Numbered from the stretch's first letter, positions 37,370 through 47,811 are shown. The stretch is DNA of 64,000 bases from Lentisphaerota bacterium (GCA_015061915.1 SUVR01000003.1:1-64000); one strand, 5' to 3'. Numbers and translations are program-made. The notes: generated by a model from the sequence alone, not told the origin.

Positions 37370-38472
37370 AGGACACCCATCCTTTCCATTTCGGTAACGA
37401 CCTGATCCACGGAAATATCCATACATTCTTTCCGGTCACAAGTCAGCAGAGGTATCGTTGTACAGTATTGAAACAAATCGCTTTTCAATGGACAGGAAGA
37501 ACGCAGAACGGTTACATTTTCCCGCTTTTCTGCGGAAAAATCCGGATTTGTCGGACAGAACAGTTGGATCGTTTTTACCCCGGCAGCAGCTGAAAGATGA
37601 CCGATCCCGGAATCACTTCCGATACAACAGGAGAGATAAGGAAAAAGAGAAATCAAAAGTTCCAGATCATCAATCAGCAGCCGGACTTTTTTCCGGTCCA
37701 GACCGTTTGCGATCGCTTTACAAAGCTCAAATTCCCCCTTGCTTCCGGAGATCAAAACTGTTTTTCCATGTTCAATACAAATTTCGGCAACAGCATGAAA
37801 CTTTTCCGGCTGCCACATTTTGGCTTTCCAGCCGGCGCCCGGAACCAACAGAATAAATTTTTCCGTATCTGCCAAATCCAGTTTTGCCAATACTTCTTCC
37901 TTATAATAAGAAGGAACAGGCGGAACCAAAAGCGGCATTTTTTCCGGTTCCGGCAAGCCCAGAAAATGATGGATGATCAAAAACGGTTGATATGCCAGAT
38001 GTTTCCATTTTCTGTTTTTCACCGGAGCGGAGAAATGGTAGAGGGCGGCGGCTTCTCCGGCTGCATCCCCACCTACAGTAAAGGCGTTCAGTTTCCATGC
38101 AAAAAGGGCGGAATACCGATTACAGGTCAGGTCGAAAATCAGGTCCGGAGCAATCTTTTTCCGGATTTTTTCTGCATCATTCCACAAACCGCGGAAAGAC
38201 CATTGATCCCGGCGCCGGTCACTGGGAATGTTGTTGACAACTGTTACATTTTCATCTTTGCAAAGGGCATGGCAAAAGCCGCGTCCGATTATATGGATCT
38301 CCGCCTGTGGAAAAGATTTACGCAGAACCGGAAGACACTGTAATGCCCAGAAAGTATCGCCCAGATAACCTGCTGAAATCACAGCGATCCTGTTGACAGA
38401 TACAGGTCTTCTCTTTTTCCGTTTGATCAGAAAAAACAGAAGAAAAAGTATCTTTTTCAGGAATGTTCTCAC
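37366..38472 (-). CDS. GT9 heptosyltransferase-like protein
   Basis: 'GYLGDTFWALQCLPVLRKSFPQAEIHIIG', 'LVPGAGWKAKMWQPEKFHAVAE', 'CCIGSDSGIGHLSAAAG'. Confidence 0.82.
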   Translation of the reverse strand: MRTFLKKILFLLFFLIKRKKRRPVSVNRIAVISAGYLGDTFWALQCLPVLRKSFPQAEIHIIGRGFCHALCKDENVTVVNNIPSDRRRDQWSFRGLWNDAEKIRKKIAPDLIFDLTCNRYSALFAWKLNAFTVGGDAAGEAAALYHFSAPVKNRKWKHLAYQPFLIIHHFLGLPEPEKMPLLVPPVPSYYKEEVLAKLDLADTEKFILLVPGAGWKAKMWQPEKFHAVAEICIEHGKTVLISGSKGEFELCKAIANGLDRKKVRLLIDDLELLISLFPYLSCCIGSDSGIGHLSAAAGVKTIQLFCPTNPDFSAEKRENVTVLRSSCPLKSDLFQYCTTIPLLTCDRKECMDISVDQVVTEMERMGVL

Positions 38473-39341
38473 AAGGGCATTTTACTGGTACAGGTCAGCA
38501 GATAAAGCAGGAAAAGCGGAGCGGTAACCAGCAGACTGTCCACCAGGTCCAGCACGCCACCGATCCCGGGCAGAATGGAACCGGAATCTTTGATCTTACA
38601 GGTGCGTTTGAAAGCAGATTCGGAAAGGTCACCCGCCATACAACCGAAGAAAAGCAGTACACCCAGGATCATAGATGTCCAGAAATCGCCGAAGATAGTT
38701 TCAACGCCGCACAACGGCCAGAGAAAATAGCTGAGCAGCAGGGTAAAAACGAATCCGCCGACTGCACCTTCATAGGATTTTCCGGGGCTGATAGAGGGGA
38801 TCATTTTATGGTTGCCGCCGTGGTTACGGAGTGCATAACCGGAAAGAGAACCGGTCACATACGCAGCAATATCTCCAATCTTTGTCACCAGCAGCAGATA
38901 CAGGAACAGAATATGATAATTTTCATATCCCGCCTGATAGACCCGGATCACAACACAAAACGGGATACTGAACATAAAATAGGCAAACGCAGAGGAAAAG
39001 ATCGACCGCATGGCGTGTTCCTGATTTTTTCCGGTCAGGAAGCGGGACCAGGAATGAATCACATATGCAGCAGCGGCAAAAGGAAGAAGCACTCCGATCT
39101 GTGCCGGGAAGAACGCAGCAAGCACAGAAGTGAGCGCCACATAAACTGCTGTCCGGCGCAAGGAAAAAGAGTGTCCGGACTTCAACAGAATATTACCGAA
39201 TTCATAAACTGCAGCATAGGAAAACAGGATCACTACAATATTAAATACAATATTTGCATATGTTTGCGGACCTGCCAAAATAAAACCGAACAGGGCTAAA
39301 AGGATGATTGTACTGAAAAGGCGTCTCCAAAAGGCTTTCAC
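38469..39341 (-). CDS. cdsA: Phosphatidate cytidylyltransferase
   Basis: 'TKIGDIAAYVTGSLSG', 'SPGKSYEGAVGGF', 'GDLSESAFKRTCKIKDSGSILPGIGGVLDLVDSL'. Confidence 0.92.
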   Translation of the reverse strand: MKAFWRRLFSTIILLALFGFILAGPQTYANIVFNIVVILFSYAAVYEFGNILLKSGHSFSLRRTAVYVALTSVLAAFFPAQIGVLLPFAAAAYVIHSWSRFLTGKNQEHAMRSIFSSAFAYFMFSIPFCVVIRVYQAGYENYHILFLYLLLVTKIGDIAAYVTGSLSGYALRNHGGNHKMIPSISPGKSYEGAVGGFVFTLLLSYFLWPLCGVETIFGDFWTSMILGVLLFFGCMAGDLSESAFKRTCKIKDSGSILPGIGGVLDLVDSLLVTAPLFLLYLLTCTSKMPL

Positions 39342-40051
39342 TTTCTTCCTCCGAATCTTCTATCTCTGTTATTATATGAATATATTGCTTTCTCAAGTTG
39401 CATTTTATCAAAGTCCGGCCAAAGGACATCAGTAAAATATAACTCCGAATATGAAATTTGCCAGAGCAAAAAGTTACTAATTCGCAATTCTCCGCTGGTT
39501 CTCACCAATAAATCCGGATCCGGAACGTCCGGATGATACAGATTTTCCGCAATTTTGCTTTCATTGATCTCATCAATACCCATAGATCCGGTTTGGATCT
39601 TTTCTGCAATTTTCCGGACTGCATCCGTAATTTCCTGTCTGCCGCCGTAATTGATGGCAAAAATCACGGTTTTTTCATAATTTTCTGAAGTGAGAGCGGT
39701 TACCTGATCCATTCGTTTCAGACATTTTTCCGGCATTTTTTCCCGTTTTCCGGAAATAAGGAGCCGGATCTTGTTCCGGATCAATGTTTCGCAGTGTTGA
39801 TCCAGAAACGTACATAAAAGTTCCATCAGAGCGGAAACTTCCTCCTCGGACCGGTTCCAGTTTTCTGTACTGAACGCATAAAGTGTCAGGTACTTAATGG
39901 TCGGAAAACAGTTCAGATCCTCCACCAGTTTCAATACTCTTTCCGCTCCGGCTTTATGCCCTTCCACCCGGGGAACGCCGTGTTTTTCAGCCCATCTGCC
40001 ATTTCCATCCAGAATAATGGCAAGGTGAGTCAGCTCATTTTTCTTCGCCAT
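39338..40051 (-). CDS. uppS: Isoprenyl (undecaprenyl) diphosphate synthase
   Basis: 'LAIILDGNGRWAEKHGVPRVEGHKAG', 'LTLYAFSTENWNRSEEEV', 'AINYGGRQEI'; track ORF extends to 40066. Confidence 0.92.
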   Translation of the reverse strand: MAKKNELTHLAIILDGNGRWAEKHGVPRVEGHKAGAERVLKLVEDLNCFPTIKYLTLYAFSTENWNRSEEEVSALMELLCTFLDQHCETLIRNKIRLLISGKREKMPEKCLKRMDQVTALTSENYEKTVIFAINYGGRQEITDAVRKIAEKIQTGSMGIDEINESKIAENLYHPDVPDPDLLVRTSGELRISNFLLWQISYSELYFTDVLWPDFDKMQLEKAIYSYNNRDRRFGGRK

Positions 40052-40694
40052 AAAATTCTTCCTCAAGCATCATACAGAGCGTATGGTACATCGGCAGATG
40101 ATATTCCTGGATCCGGTACGTGATCATGGAGGGCGCACGCAGAATGGCATCTGCATATTTTTCACAGAGACCATGATTCTGACCGGTCAGCAGAATCGTT
40201 GTGATCCCGCTTGCACGGGCAACCTTGAAAGCATTGTAAATATTTTTCGCATTTCCGGAAGTACTGATCCCCAACAGGACGTCGCCTTTCTCCCCAAGTA
40301 CAAAAAGCTGCTGGGCATAGACCATCAACGGATCCACGTCATTGATATAAGCACTGCTCAATGACTGGTGGTTATTCAGGGAGATCGCACGGAGGCCAGG
40401 CTGCAATTTATCCAGAATATTCTCGTCTCCCAGTTCCTTTTCAAAAGCGGCTTTCACTTCTTCAGAAGGTTTCCGTTTCAGAATAAAACTCTTCAAAAGT
40501 TCCCCGGTTATGTGTTCTCCATCCGAGGCAGATCCACCATTTCCGCAAATAAATAATGTTTTTCGCTTGACAAATAGATTTTTAAGTATAGAATATATAT
40601 AGTGGAAATTTTCTGATTCCTCCCGGAGTTCCGGGAAACGGTCAAAAAGTAACTCTGCGTGCTTATTAACATTTTCAGTCTTTGTCATGTTCAC
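40035..40694 (-). CDS. gmhA: SIS-domain phosphoheptose isomerase-like protein
   Basis: 'ICGNGGSASDGEHITGELLKSF', 'GDVLLGISTSGNAKNIYNAF'. Confidence 0.75.
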   Translation of the reverse strand: MNMTKTENVNKHAELLFDRFPELREESENFHYIYSILKNLFVKRKTLFICGNGGSASDGEHITGELLKSFILKRKPSEEVKAAFEKELGDENILDKLQPGLRAISLNNHQSLSSAYINDVDPLMVYAQQLFVLGEKGDVLLGISTSGNAKNIYNAFKVARASGITTILLTGQNHGLCEKYADAILRAPSMITYRIQEYHLPMYHTLCMMLEEEFYGEEK

Positions 40695-40914
40695 ATCCTT
40701 GTCGATAAGTGTTCATAGTTTTTTCCTATGTTAACAGTACACCACTTTTTAACAAAGTCAAAACATTTTATAAACAAGATTGAAAAAAAGTTTTTGAGGC
40801 TGAATCAGAAAGTTATAAACATTGTGAACGGGTATATTCATAAGAATAAATCCGGTGTTCAGAAAAAAAATAAAACATTATACAACGGAACTTTTGTAAA
40901 CAACAGGTGAAAAC

Positions 40915-42015
40915 ATGAAGATCAAAGTCCAAAAAGAGGCACTTCTGAAAGCTCTTCAGAAAGTAAGTAACATCATCGGAAGCAGAACTACTCTGCCCGT
41001 TCTGGCAAACATTCTTGTCGAAGCAAAAGACGATCAGTTGACGCTGACGACGACAGACCTGGAACTGCGTCTGACCACTACCGTGGCTGCTGTGGTGGAA
41101 GAACCCGGTATCACAACTCTCCCCGCTAAAAAACTGCTGGGATTGGTTTCCAAGTTCCATCAGGGTGAAGTTTCCATTACCAGTAATGAAAATTTCCATT
41201 CTGAAATCAAATGCGGCACGGTCTCTATTACTCTGCTCGGTTTGACACCGGATGATTTCCCGGTCGCTCCCGAATTCGAGATCAACCGTAACGTGAAGAT
41301 CAAACAGACTGAACTTGCTTCCATTCTGGAACGGATCTCTTATGCTGCCAGCCTGGATGATTCCCGCAAGGTTCTGACCGGTATCCTGTTTTCCATCCGG
41401 GACAGCAAGATCACTGCAGTTGCCACCGACGGCAAACGCCTTGCTCTTTGCGAACGCCCGCTGGAAGAAGCACCCACCGGAGAAGATGGCGATATTATCG
41501 TTACTTTGAAGGCCGCTAACGAATTGAAGCGCCTGATCGGAAGCGAAGGCGATGTGATGATGGAAATCGGCGAAAAACAGATCATATTCCGCGTCAATGA
41601 AACCGTGATCGTTTCCAAACTGATCGAAGGTACATATCCCAATTACCGCCAGGTCATCCCCACCACCTTCAAGACGACGATCGAACTGCCGGCTGATCCC
41701 TTCATTTATGCAATCGAGATCCTCAGCGTGACCCTTTCTGAGGCTTCTTCCCCCAATATCAAGCTGACTTTCGATTCCAATAAACTTCTCTTTGAAGCAA
41801 ACAGCTCCATCGGGGAAGGCAGCGAAGCGATCGATGTTGCATACGAAGGCGATAAAATGTCTGCCTCTTTCAACCCCAACTTCCTGCTGGATCCCTTCAA
41901 ACACCTGCCCGTTGAAAAGGTCCTTCTCAAGATCAATGATGTCGTCAGCCCCATTACGATCGAAAGTAATGATGGCTTCCTGTATGTCATCATGCCCATG
42001 AGAAACAAAGGCTGA
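40915..42015 (+). CDS. dnaN: DNA polymerase III subunit beta (sliding clamp)
   Basis: 'GSRTTLPVLANILVEA', 'VATDGKRLALCERPLE', C-terminal 'VISPITIESNDGFLYVIMPMR'-like clamp end. Confidence 0.95.
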   Translation: MKIKVQKEALLKALQKVSNIIGSRTTLPVLANILVEAKDDQLTLTTTDLELRLTTTVAAVVEEPGITTLPAKKLLGLVSKFHQGEVSITSNENFHSEIKCGTVSITLLGLTPDDFPVAPEFEINRNVKIKQTELASILERISYAASLDDSRKVLTGILFSIRDSKITAVATDGKRLALCERPLEEAPTGEDGDIIVTLKAANELKRLIGSEGDVMMEIGEKQIIFRVNETVIVSKLIEGTYPNYRQVIPTTFKTTIELPADPFIYAIEILSVTLSEASSPNIKLTFDSNKLLFEANSSIGEGSEAIDVAYEGDKMSASFNPNFLLDPFKHLPVEKVLLKINDVVSPITIESNDGFLYVIMPMRNKG

Positions 42016-42063
42016 TCCTGAACGGATAAAATGAACCGGTCCCACACGGGACCGGAATGAAAT

Positions 42064-43134
42064 ATGATTCAACGGCTTACACTCGAAAATTTCCGGAATT
42101 TCGGGTCTCTTGATCTGTCTTTCAATTCTTCACCGGTCATTATTGCCGGAGCGAATGGAAAAGGGAAAACTTCGGTCCTTGAGGCGCTGTTTTTCCTTTC
42201 CAATCTGCGTTCTTTCCGAACGGTAAAGATCGGGGAAATGAAAAAGCTCGGTTCAGACTCGTTCCGGATCGCCTGTACACTTTCCGGAGAAAAATGGGAT
42301 ACCAGACTGGAAGTGCAGTACACTGCCGCCAATGTCAGGCAGATGAAGTTGGATGGCGTTCCGGTCGCCCGGTCCAGTGAGTTCGCCGGAAAGTTCAAAA
42401 CCATTGCATTTCTGCCGGATGACAGCAGCATTATCGGCGGCACATCCCTGCTCCGTCGCCGTTTTCTGGATATGTTCATCTCCATGGTCGATAACTCTTA
42501 TTTCATGGATCTGCAGCAATATTCCGCTGCACTCAAAGTGCGGAATCATCTGTTGAAATTGGAAAAAATCGATATGGATGTGCTGAACTCTTATCACCCG
42601 ATCCTGGCGGAACACGGTGCTGCCATCGTACAGAAGAGAAATCAATATATTCATATATTAAAGGATTCTATGAAACTGATCCTTTCCGGGATCCGGCCGG
42701 AGTTCCGTTCGTTCACGATCCGCATGAAAAGCAGTAAAGATACGGAAAGTGCGGACCAGTTTCTGGAAAAACTCAATACAAAGTTTGAATATGATAAACT
42801 CCGCGGTTTTACTACGCTGGGACCGCATCTGGACGATTTTGACTTCATTGCAAACGAAAAAAATCTGCGGATCTACGGGTCAAACGGGCAGAAAAGGATT
42901 ACGTCTTTTGCGCTCAAAATGGCAGAATTTGATATCGTCGGCGGAAAAAATACCATTGTGATCGTGGACGATGCCACCGGCGATCTGGACTATAAGACTA
43001 AAAACGCATTTCTGGATAAGGTCCAGAATGCCGGACAGCTCTTTTTTGCTTTTACGGATATTGAGAACACGCCGTTCTTCAACCGTTCTCAAATCATTTC
43101 ACTTGAACAGGAGATGGAAAATGGGCATTTTTAA
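42064..43134 (+). CDS. recF: DNA replication/repair protein RecF
   Basis: 'LENFRNFGSLDLSF', 'GANGKGKTSVLEALFFLS', 'GPHLDDFDF'; adjacent to dnaN. Confidence 0.93.
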   Translation: MIQRLTLENFRNFGSLDLSFNSSPVIIAGANGKGKTSVLEALFFLSNLRSFRTVKIGEMKKLGSDSFRIACTLSGEKWDTRLEVQYTAANVRQMKLDGVPVARSSEFAGKFKTIAFLPDDSSIIGGTSLLRRRFLDMFISMVDNSYFMDLQQYSAALKVRNHLLKLEKIDMDVLNSYHPILAEHGAAIVQKRNQYIHILKDSMKLILSGIRPEFRSFTIRMKSSKDTESADQFLEKLNTKFEYDKLRGFTTLGPHLDDFDFIANEKNLRIYGSNGQKRITSFALKMAEFDIVGGKNTIVIVDDATGDLDYKTKNAFLDKVQNAGQLFFAFTDIENTPFFNRSQIISLEQEMENGHF

Positions 43135-44332
43135 TACGGTGATCTGCCGTTACAACGAAATTGCGACCAAAGGAAACAACCGGTCCATGTTTGAAAACAG
43201 GCTGGTGGAAAATATCAAAATCGCCTGCAGTTCCGTCTGCAGCGTCAAAATTTCCCGGATCCGCGGGCGTATCTTCTTCTATAAAGATGATAAATCGGTG
43301 TTCTCCGATGCAGAAACCGAAGGTCTGACGGAAAATCTGAAACGCTGTTTCGGGCTGGATTCCTTTTCTTTCTGTCTGGAAGATGAACCCAACATGGAAA
43401 AGATCAAAGAGATGGTGCGGAACAGTGCGCCCTACTATTTTGATCCCCTGATCCGGGAAAAAGGTAAGATCCGGTTCCGGTCCCGGGCAAGACGCAGCGA
43501 TAAATCTTTCCCCTTGCAGTCCAAGGAGATCGAAATCGAGATCGCCAGCCTGATCGATACGCTTTATACACAGGAACAGATCGCCGTTGACCTGACGGAG
43601 CCGGATATTTCCATCGGCATCGAAGTCCGGGAAACTACCGCTCTTGTGTACTACGCAACAATCCGGGGTCCCGGTGGACTTCCCGTCGGCAGCAATCCGC
43701 CCCTGTTGGCGCTCCTGAGCGGCGGGATCGATTCACCGGTCGCCTGTCACATGATGATGAAACGCGGTTCCCACGTGGATTTTCTCACCTTTCATTCCTT
43801 CCCGTACACTCCAATGGAATCGGTGGAAAAAGTGGCGCGTCTGGCAAAAGTCATCAATCAATGGCAGAAACCGGGCAGACTTTTCTCCTGTAATATTTCG
43901 GAGATCCAGAAGCTGATCCGGGATAACTGCACGCCCAAATTCCGTACCGTTTTGTACCGGCGGATGATGATGCGCATTGCCGGAATGATTTGCGATAAGT
44001 ACAACCTGGCAGCCCTCGTGACCGGGGAAGCCGCCGGACAGGTCGCCAGCCAGACCATCGAAAATATGAGTGTGATCGACCGCTCCACCGAAAAACTCAT
44101 CCTCCGTCCCCTTTGCGGTATGGATAAGAATGAAACGATCCAGCGTGCAGTGGAAATCGGTACCTTCGATATCTCCATCGAGCCGATGGCGGACAGCTGT
44201 ACGGTCTTCGCGCCGGATTCTCCCGTCCTCCATGCCAAACTTCACACCGCCGAGTGGGAGGAATCCCGGATCCCCGATCTGGATGCCGCCCTGCAGGCGA
44301 CCTTTGAGAAAATCGAGATCGTTCCCTGCTGA
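43121..44332 (+). CDS. thiI: tRNA 4-thiouridine/thiamine biosynthesis protein ThiI
   Basis: 'ICRYNEIATKGNNRSMFENRLVENI', THUMP region, 'LLSGGIDSPVACHMMMKRG', 'TGEAAGQVASQTIENM'; no rhodanese domain. Confidence 0.92.
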   Translation: MGIFNTVICRYNEIATKGNNRSMFENRLVENIKIACSSVCSVKISRIRGRIFFYKDDKSVFSDAETEGLTENLKRCFGLDSFSFCLEDEPNMEKIKEMVRNSAPYYFDPLIREKGKIRFRSRARRSDKSFPLQSKEIEIEIASLIDTLYTQEQIAVDLTEPDISIGIEVRETTALVYYATIRGPGGLPVGSNPPLLALLSGGIDSPVACHMMMKRGSHVDFLTFHSFPYTPMESVEKVARLAKVINQWQKPGRLFSCNISEIQKLIRDNCTPKFRTVLYRRMMMRIAGMICDKYNLAALVTGEAAGQVASQTIENMSVIDRSTEKLILRPLCGMDKNETIQRAVEIGTFDISIEPMADSCTVFAPDSPVLHAKLHTAEWEESRIPDLDAALQATFEKIEIVPC

Positions 44333-44361
44333 TCCGGCCCGGCCCCCTGCATAGAGAAAAA

Positions 44362-44397
44362 AGCCTGATACCTTCCGGCATCAGGCTTCTTTCTTTT
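44362..44397 (+). terminator. Rho-independent terminator after thiI
   Basis: AGCCTGAT-loop-ATCAGGCT followed by TCTTTCTTTTT. Confidence 0.85.
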
Positions 44398-44416
44398 TAT
44401 GGTTCCGGCTTCCCTT

Positions 44417-47400
44417 TCAGCCTTCCACCACGATCTGCGGCTGGCTGAGCAGTCCGAACGGGACCAGATTCCGTTCCGGATGTGCGTAACCGAACTCGCC
44501 GGGACCGCACCAGTACGGCGTGACTTCCGCATGATAGAACGGTCCGTGGGAGTTTCTGCGGCTGCCGAGCAGCGTGATCCGGATGGTATTTTTGCCGTCT
44601 TTCAGGTACGGGGTCAGATCGGCTTTGTACGGCGCCCAGGAGAGGAAGATCTCTTCCCCGCCGTTGCAGGTAATCAGCATACCGACACCCTGCCAGTCCT
44701 TGATTTCCAGCAGATAACGCTTGCCGGCTTCCGGTGTCAGTTCGATCTCCGTTTCGTAGCCCATATTGCCGGAGTAATAGGTCAGACCTTTTTCACCCAG
44801 ATTGCCGGTAACAGCGCTTTCCGGCATGGCAGAGCCGGTGATTTTTCCGTCCGCCGTGCTGAAATTGCCCAGCAGGTAGATCGTTTCCAACCCTGCCAGT
44901 TTGGCATGATAACGGATCTGGAGAGTCAGCACGTTGCTGCCGGTACGGAAGAGGGATTTCGCCACTTTCCGCAGACGCAGGGAGCGGTCACACCAGAACC
45001 CTTCATCCTGTGCGGGCAGTTCAGTACCGTTCAGCTTGATCGTGAAGAGATCTGCATCTTCCACGCCCAGGAAGCAATCGCTTTCCGGAATGGCATCGCA
45101 GATAAATTCATATTCCAGAACAAGATCCGCAGACTTTCTTTCCGCCTGATCCATCTGTTCCATCAGCCACGGCTGGACCATATGGCCGCCCCGGGGATTT
45201 TCGCCCAGTGCCTGACGCACAGCACCATCCAGAGAAAGGATATATTCCGGTCCGGTGAAATCGCTGCCGTCGAGAGAATATTTTGCCATATCCAGCGGCA
45301 GCACGTTCATTTCATCCGGAACCAGTTTCCAGTTTTCCGGAAGGGCGACTGTGCCGCTGATCTCCTGTTCCATGCAGGGATCTTCCGCTTCAACAGAGGT
45401 CTGACCGATCAGGAACAGGCGGGACTGCAGTTCATCGAAGGACGTATTGAAGAACAGCATCCCTTCTTCCAGAGAGAAGCCCACGCGGGTGATCTTTCCG
45501 GTCAGCGGATCCACTTCCAGCACTTCTGCATTTTCCGGCACATTCGCAATGCTGATTACGGCTTCCGGGAAGACCAGTTTCCGGTTGCGGACAAAATCCG
45601 CGTGGAAGCCGGTGGTGAACTCGCAGCCGGTGTTACAGATGAAGAGGACCATGCTGTCCCCTTCCCGCTTCAGCATGGAGATCACCGGTTCGATCTCATT
45701 GCCGTCCCGGTCTGCAATGGAGATGATGCGGTCCACTGCTTCCACGTTGGCAGCCAAATCATCCAGTTCTGTCTGTGTGAACGAGGCAAAGACTTCAGCG
45801 GGGAGACTGCTCTTTTCCCCATTCAGATATTCCGGCGGCGTACCGATATAGATCACATTTCCGCCGTGGTTGTGCAGGTCCTGCAGCAGGTCCAGCGTTG
45901 TCTTGCGGATCGTGCGCAGCTGCGGCACCACAACGGTCTTGTATGCCGCCTTTGCCATACGGAGCAGATCCCCGTCCATACGGGCGTGGCGCGACATCAT
46001 TTCTTCTTCGCCGTAGTCGAAGTCCAGGTTTGCTTTCATCAGGCGCATACGCACATCGCAGAGACGGTTGATTTCCACTGCGTCATCCTCGCCGGTCCGG
46101 TTGAAGCAGGAGAACACGCCCCAGGCGGATTCAATGGGATGGATCACGAGAATGGAGCGCTGTTCTTCGCCGTGCTGGAGCGCGGCGCCGATACGCCCGA
46201 AATAGTCTTCCAGATAGTGATGGCTCTTATACCACGGAGACTGGTCAAAGATACACGCCGGATAGTCCCGCTTTGCCTGACCTTTCATGGAGTACCAGGA
46301 AAGATGCTGACAACGGAAGTTGATCCCCACAGCGTACTGCCAGTCGCCCAGTGCCTTATGTCCGAAGAAGGGGAAGTCCCAGCCGGTGCAGCCGTAGGTT
46401 TCGGAAAGACGGTATGGCTTCATGAACTGATGCGCCACACTGGTACACTGTTTTGCCGTATCAAAGATGTTCCAATGTTCGGTCAGCAGGTCGATCCCGG
46501 GGGCGGTTTCGTATTCATAGCCGCGCATAGCGGAGCCGCAGGTACCGATCTGGCTGATGACTGTATCTTCGGAAAGCAGATGTCCGGTGAAGGCGAGATT
46601 GTTCGCTTCGCACCAGTCCCCGATCTGCTTCATAAAGGAGTGATGGAACAGATCTGCCGCCGTGTCAAAGAAGTCCATACGGACTTTAGCAAAAGGTTCG
46701 CCGTTGAGACGGTAGAACAGCAGCGGGATCTCATCGATGATGGACTTACCGGTCTTGGCTTCGTACGCTTCCGGCAGACGGTCCGTCCAGGGAAGACTGG
46801 ATTCCGCCCGGAAGTTGGAGCGGGAGTAAGTGGGTTCGTCCGTGAAGATGCCGGGGATCACGTTGCCGAAGTAGTTTCCGAATTCTTTTTTGTATGCTTC
46901 GTGGGTCACGCGGATGAATTCTGCCACGGCATCCGGGTTCATGGTGTCCAGATAGGTCTGACCGTTGAACCAGGGATTGCCGACAGGCGTGGTCTGACGG
47001 AATGCCCGGAACTTCTTTTCTCCGGCTTCAAGTGCATCCGCCTCATTGATCCGGCGGTAGGATGTCATAATCTCGCCGTCGAATTTGAGTGCAAACCACG
47101 CAAGGGTCTGTTCGCCGCCCTCATTGGCTTCTGCCTGATAGACTGCATCGCCGCCATCCCGGACAGTTGTATCCATTTCTTCGCCGGCTTCGAGGAAGAC
47201 CAGTTTCCGCATCCGGAAACGGGGATCCTTGGTGACCAGTCCGCCTGCGGCACCGGAGGGCCAGCGGTCTTCGTCATAGAGCCAGGGTTTCAGCCCCAGT
47301 TTTTCACATTCTTCCACTGCCGCCCGGAGGGAATCCATATAATCTTTTCCCAGATACGGTGTGGCAAGCCCCACGCGGGTATGCAGGAAACACCCGCCCA

Positions 47401-47533
47401 TACCCATTGTGTGAAACACATTCATTTCCCGGCGCATTTCTTCCGGGTCCAGTTTGGCGTTCAGAGCGAAAAAGGGCGCGCCGTGCATTTCAATGCCCGG
47501 TGCCGCAATATCTTTCAAAATCGGATCCAGCAT
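44417..47533 (-). CDS. Large GH106-like glycoside hydrolase
   Basis: 'WLYDEDRWPSGAAGGLV', 'IFTDEPTYSRSNFRAESSLPWT', 'FTGHLLSEDTVISQIGTCGSAMRGYEY'; true start placed at the ATG at 47533 because the longer ORF runs through the tRNA-Leu. Confidence 0.75.
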   Translation of the reverse strand: MLDPILKDIAAPGIEMHGAPFFALNAKLDPEEMRREMNVFHTMGMGGCFLHTRVGLATPYLGKDYMDSLRAAVEECEKLGLKPWLYDEDRWPSGAAGGLVTKDPRFRMRKLVFLEAGEEMDTTVRDGGDAVYQAEANEGGEQTLAWFALKFDGEIMTSYRRINEADALEAGEKKFRAFRQTTPVGNPWFNGQTYLDTMNPDAVAEFIRVTHEAYKKEFGNYFGNVIPGIFTDEPTYSRSNFRAESSLPWTDRLPEAYEAKTGKSIIDEIPLLFYRLNGEPFAKVRMDFFDTAADLFHHSFMKQIGDWCEANNLAFTGHLLSEDTVISQIGTCGSAMRGYEYETAPGIDLLTEHWNIFDTAKQCTSVAHQFMKPYRLSETYGCTGWDFPFFGHKALGDWQYAVGINFRCQHLSWYSMKGQAKRDYPACIFDQSPWYKSHHYLEDYFGRIGAALQHGEEQRSILVIHPIESAWGVFSCFNRTGEDDAVEINRLCDVRMRLMKANLDFDYGEEEMMSRHARMDGDLLRMAKAAYKTVVVPQLRTIRKTTLDLLQDLHNHGGNVIYIGTPPEYLNGEKSSLPAEVFASFTQTELDDLAANVEAVDRIISIADRDGNEIEPVISMLKREGDSMVLFICNTGCEFTTGFHADFVRNRKLVFPEAVISIANVPENAEVLEVDPLTGKITRVGFSLEEGMLFFNTSFDELQSRLFLIGQTSVEAEDPCMEQEISGTVALPENWKLVPDEMNVLPLDMAKYSLDGSDFTGPEYILSLDGAVRQALGENPRGGHMVQPWLMEQMDQAERKSADLVLEYEFICDAIPESDCFLGVEDADLFTIKLNGTELPAQDEGFWCDRSLRLRKVAKSLFRTGSNVLTLQIRYHAKLAGLETIYLLGNFSTADGKITGSAMPESAVTGNLGEKGLTYYSGNMGYETEIELTPEAGKRYLLEIKDWQGVGMLITCNGGEEIFLSWAPYKADLTPYLKDGKNTIRITLLGSRRNSHGPFYHAEVTPYWCGPGEFGYAHPERNLVPFGLLSQPQIVVEG

Positions 47534-47677
47534 ATCGTTACCTCTTTGTTTGGTTGTTTGTCTGCTGTCTTTCAGAATTACCTTTACTTTATCCCGGATT
47601 TTTACCTTTTCCAGTTCAATTTCTCTTTTTTTATATTTTTTCACAGAACTTTTTTCTGTTTTTTTCCGCAAGACTGC

Positions 47678-47705
47678 TTGACTTTCTCCGAAAAGCGTGT
47701 AAATT
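47678..47705 (+). promoter_or_regulatory. Promoter of tRNA-Leu
   Basis: TTGACT - 16 bp - TAAATT just upstream of the tRNA. Confidence 0.7.
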
Positions 47706-47727
47706 AACGGCACGTACACCAAATTGT

Positions 47728-47811
47728 GCTCGGGTGGCGAAATGGCAGACGCGCTAGCTTGAGGTGCTAGTGGGGCGACCCATGGGAGTTCGAGTCTCCC
47801 CTCGAGCACCA
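47728..47811 (+). tRNA. tRNA-Leu (anticodon GAG), CCA encoded, followed by T-run
   Basis: GCTCGGG/CTCGAGC acceptor, GAG anticodon in GCTAG-CTTGAGG-TGCTAG region, long variable arm, GGGAG-TTCGAGT-CTCCC T arm, ACCA, then TTTTTTTT. Confidence 0.95.

Noticed and set aside
44399-47707. 1102-aa plus-strand ORF antisense to the GH106-like gene
   Set aside because: In exact codon register with the minus-strand gene. Antisense stops would need sense TTA, CTA or TCA codons, which this genome rarely uses; the translation shows no family motifs while the minus strand does.
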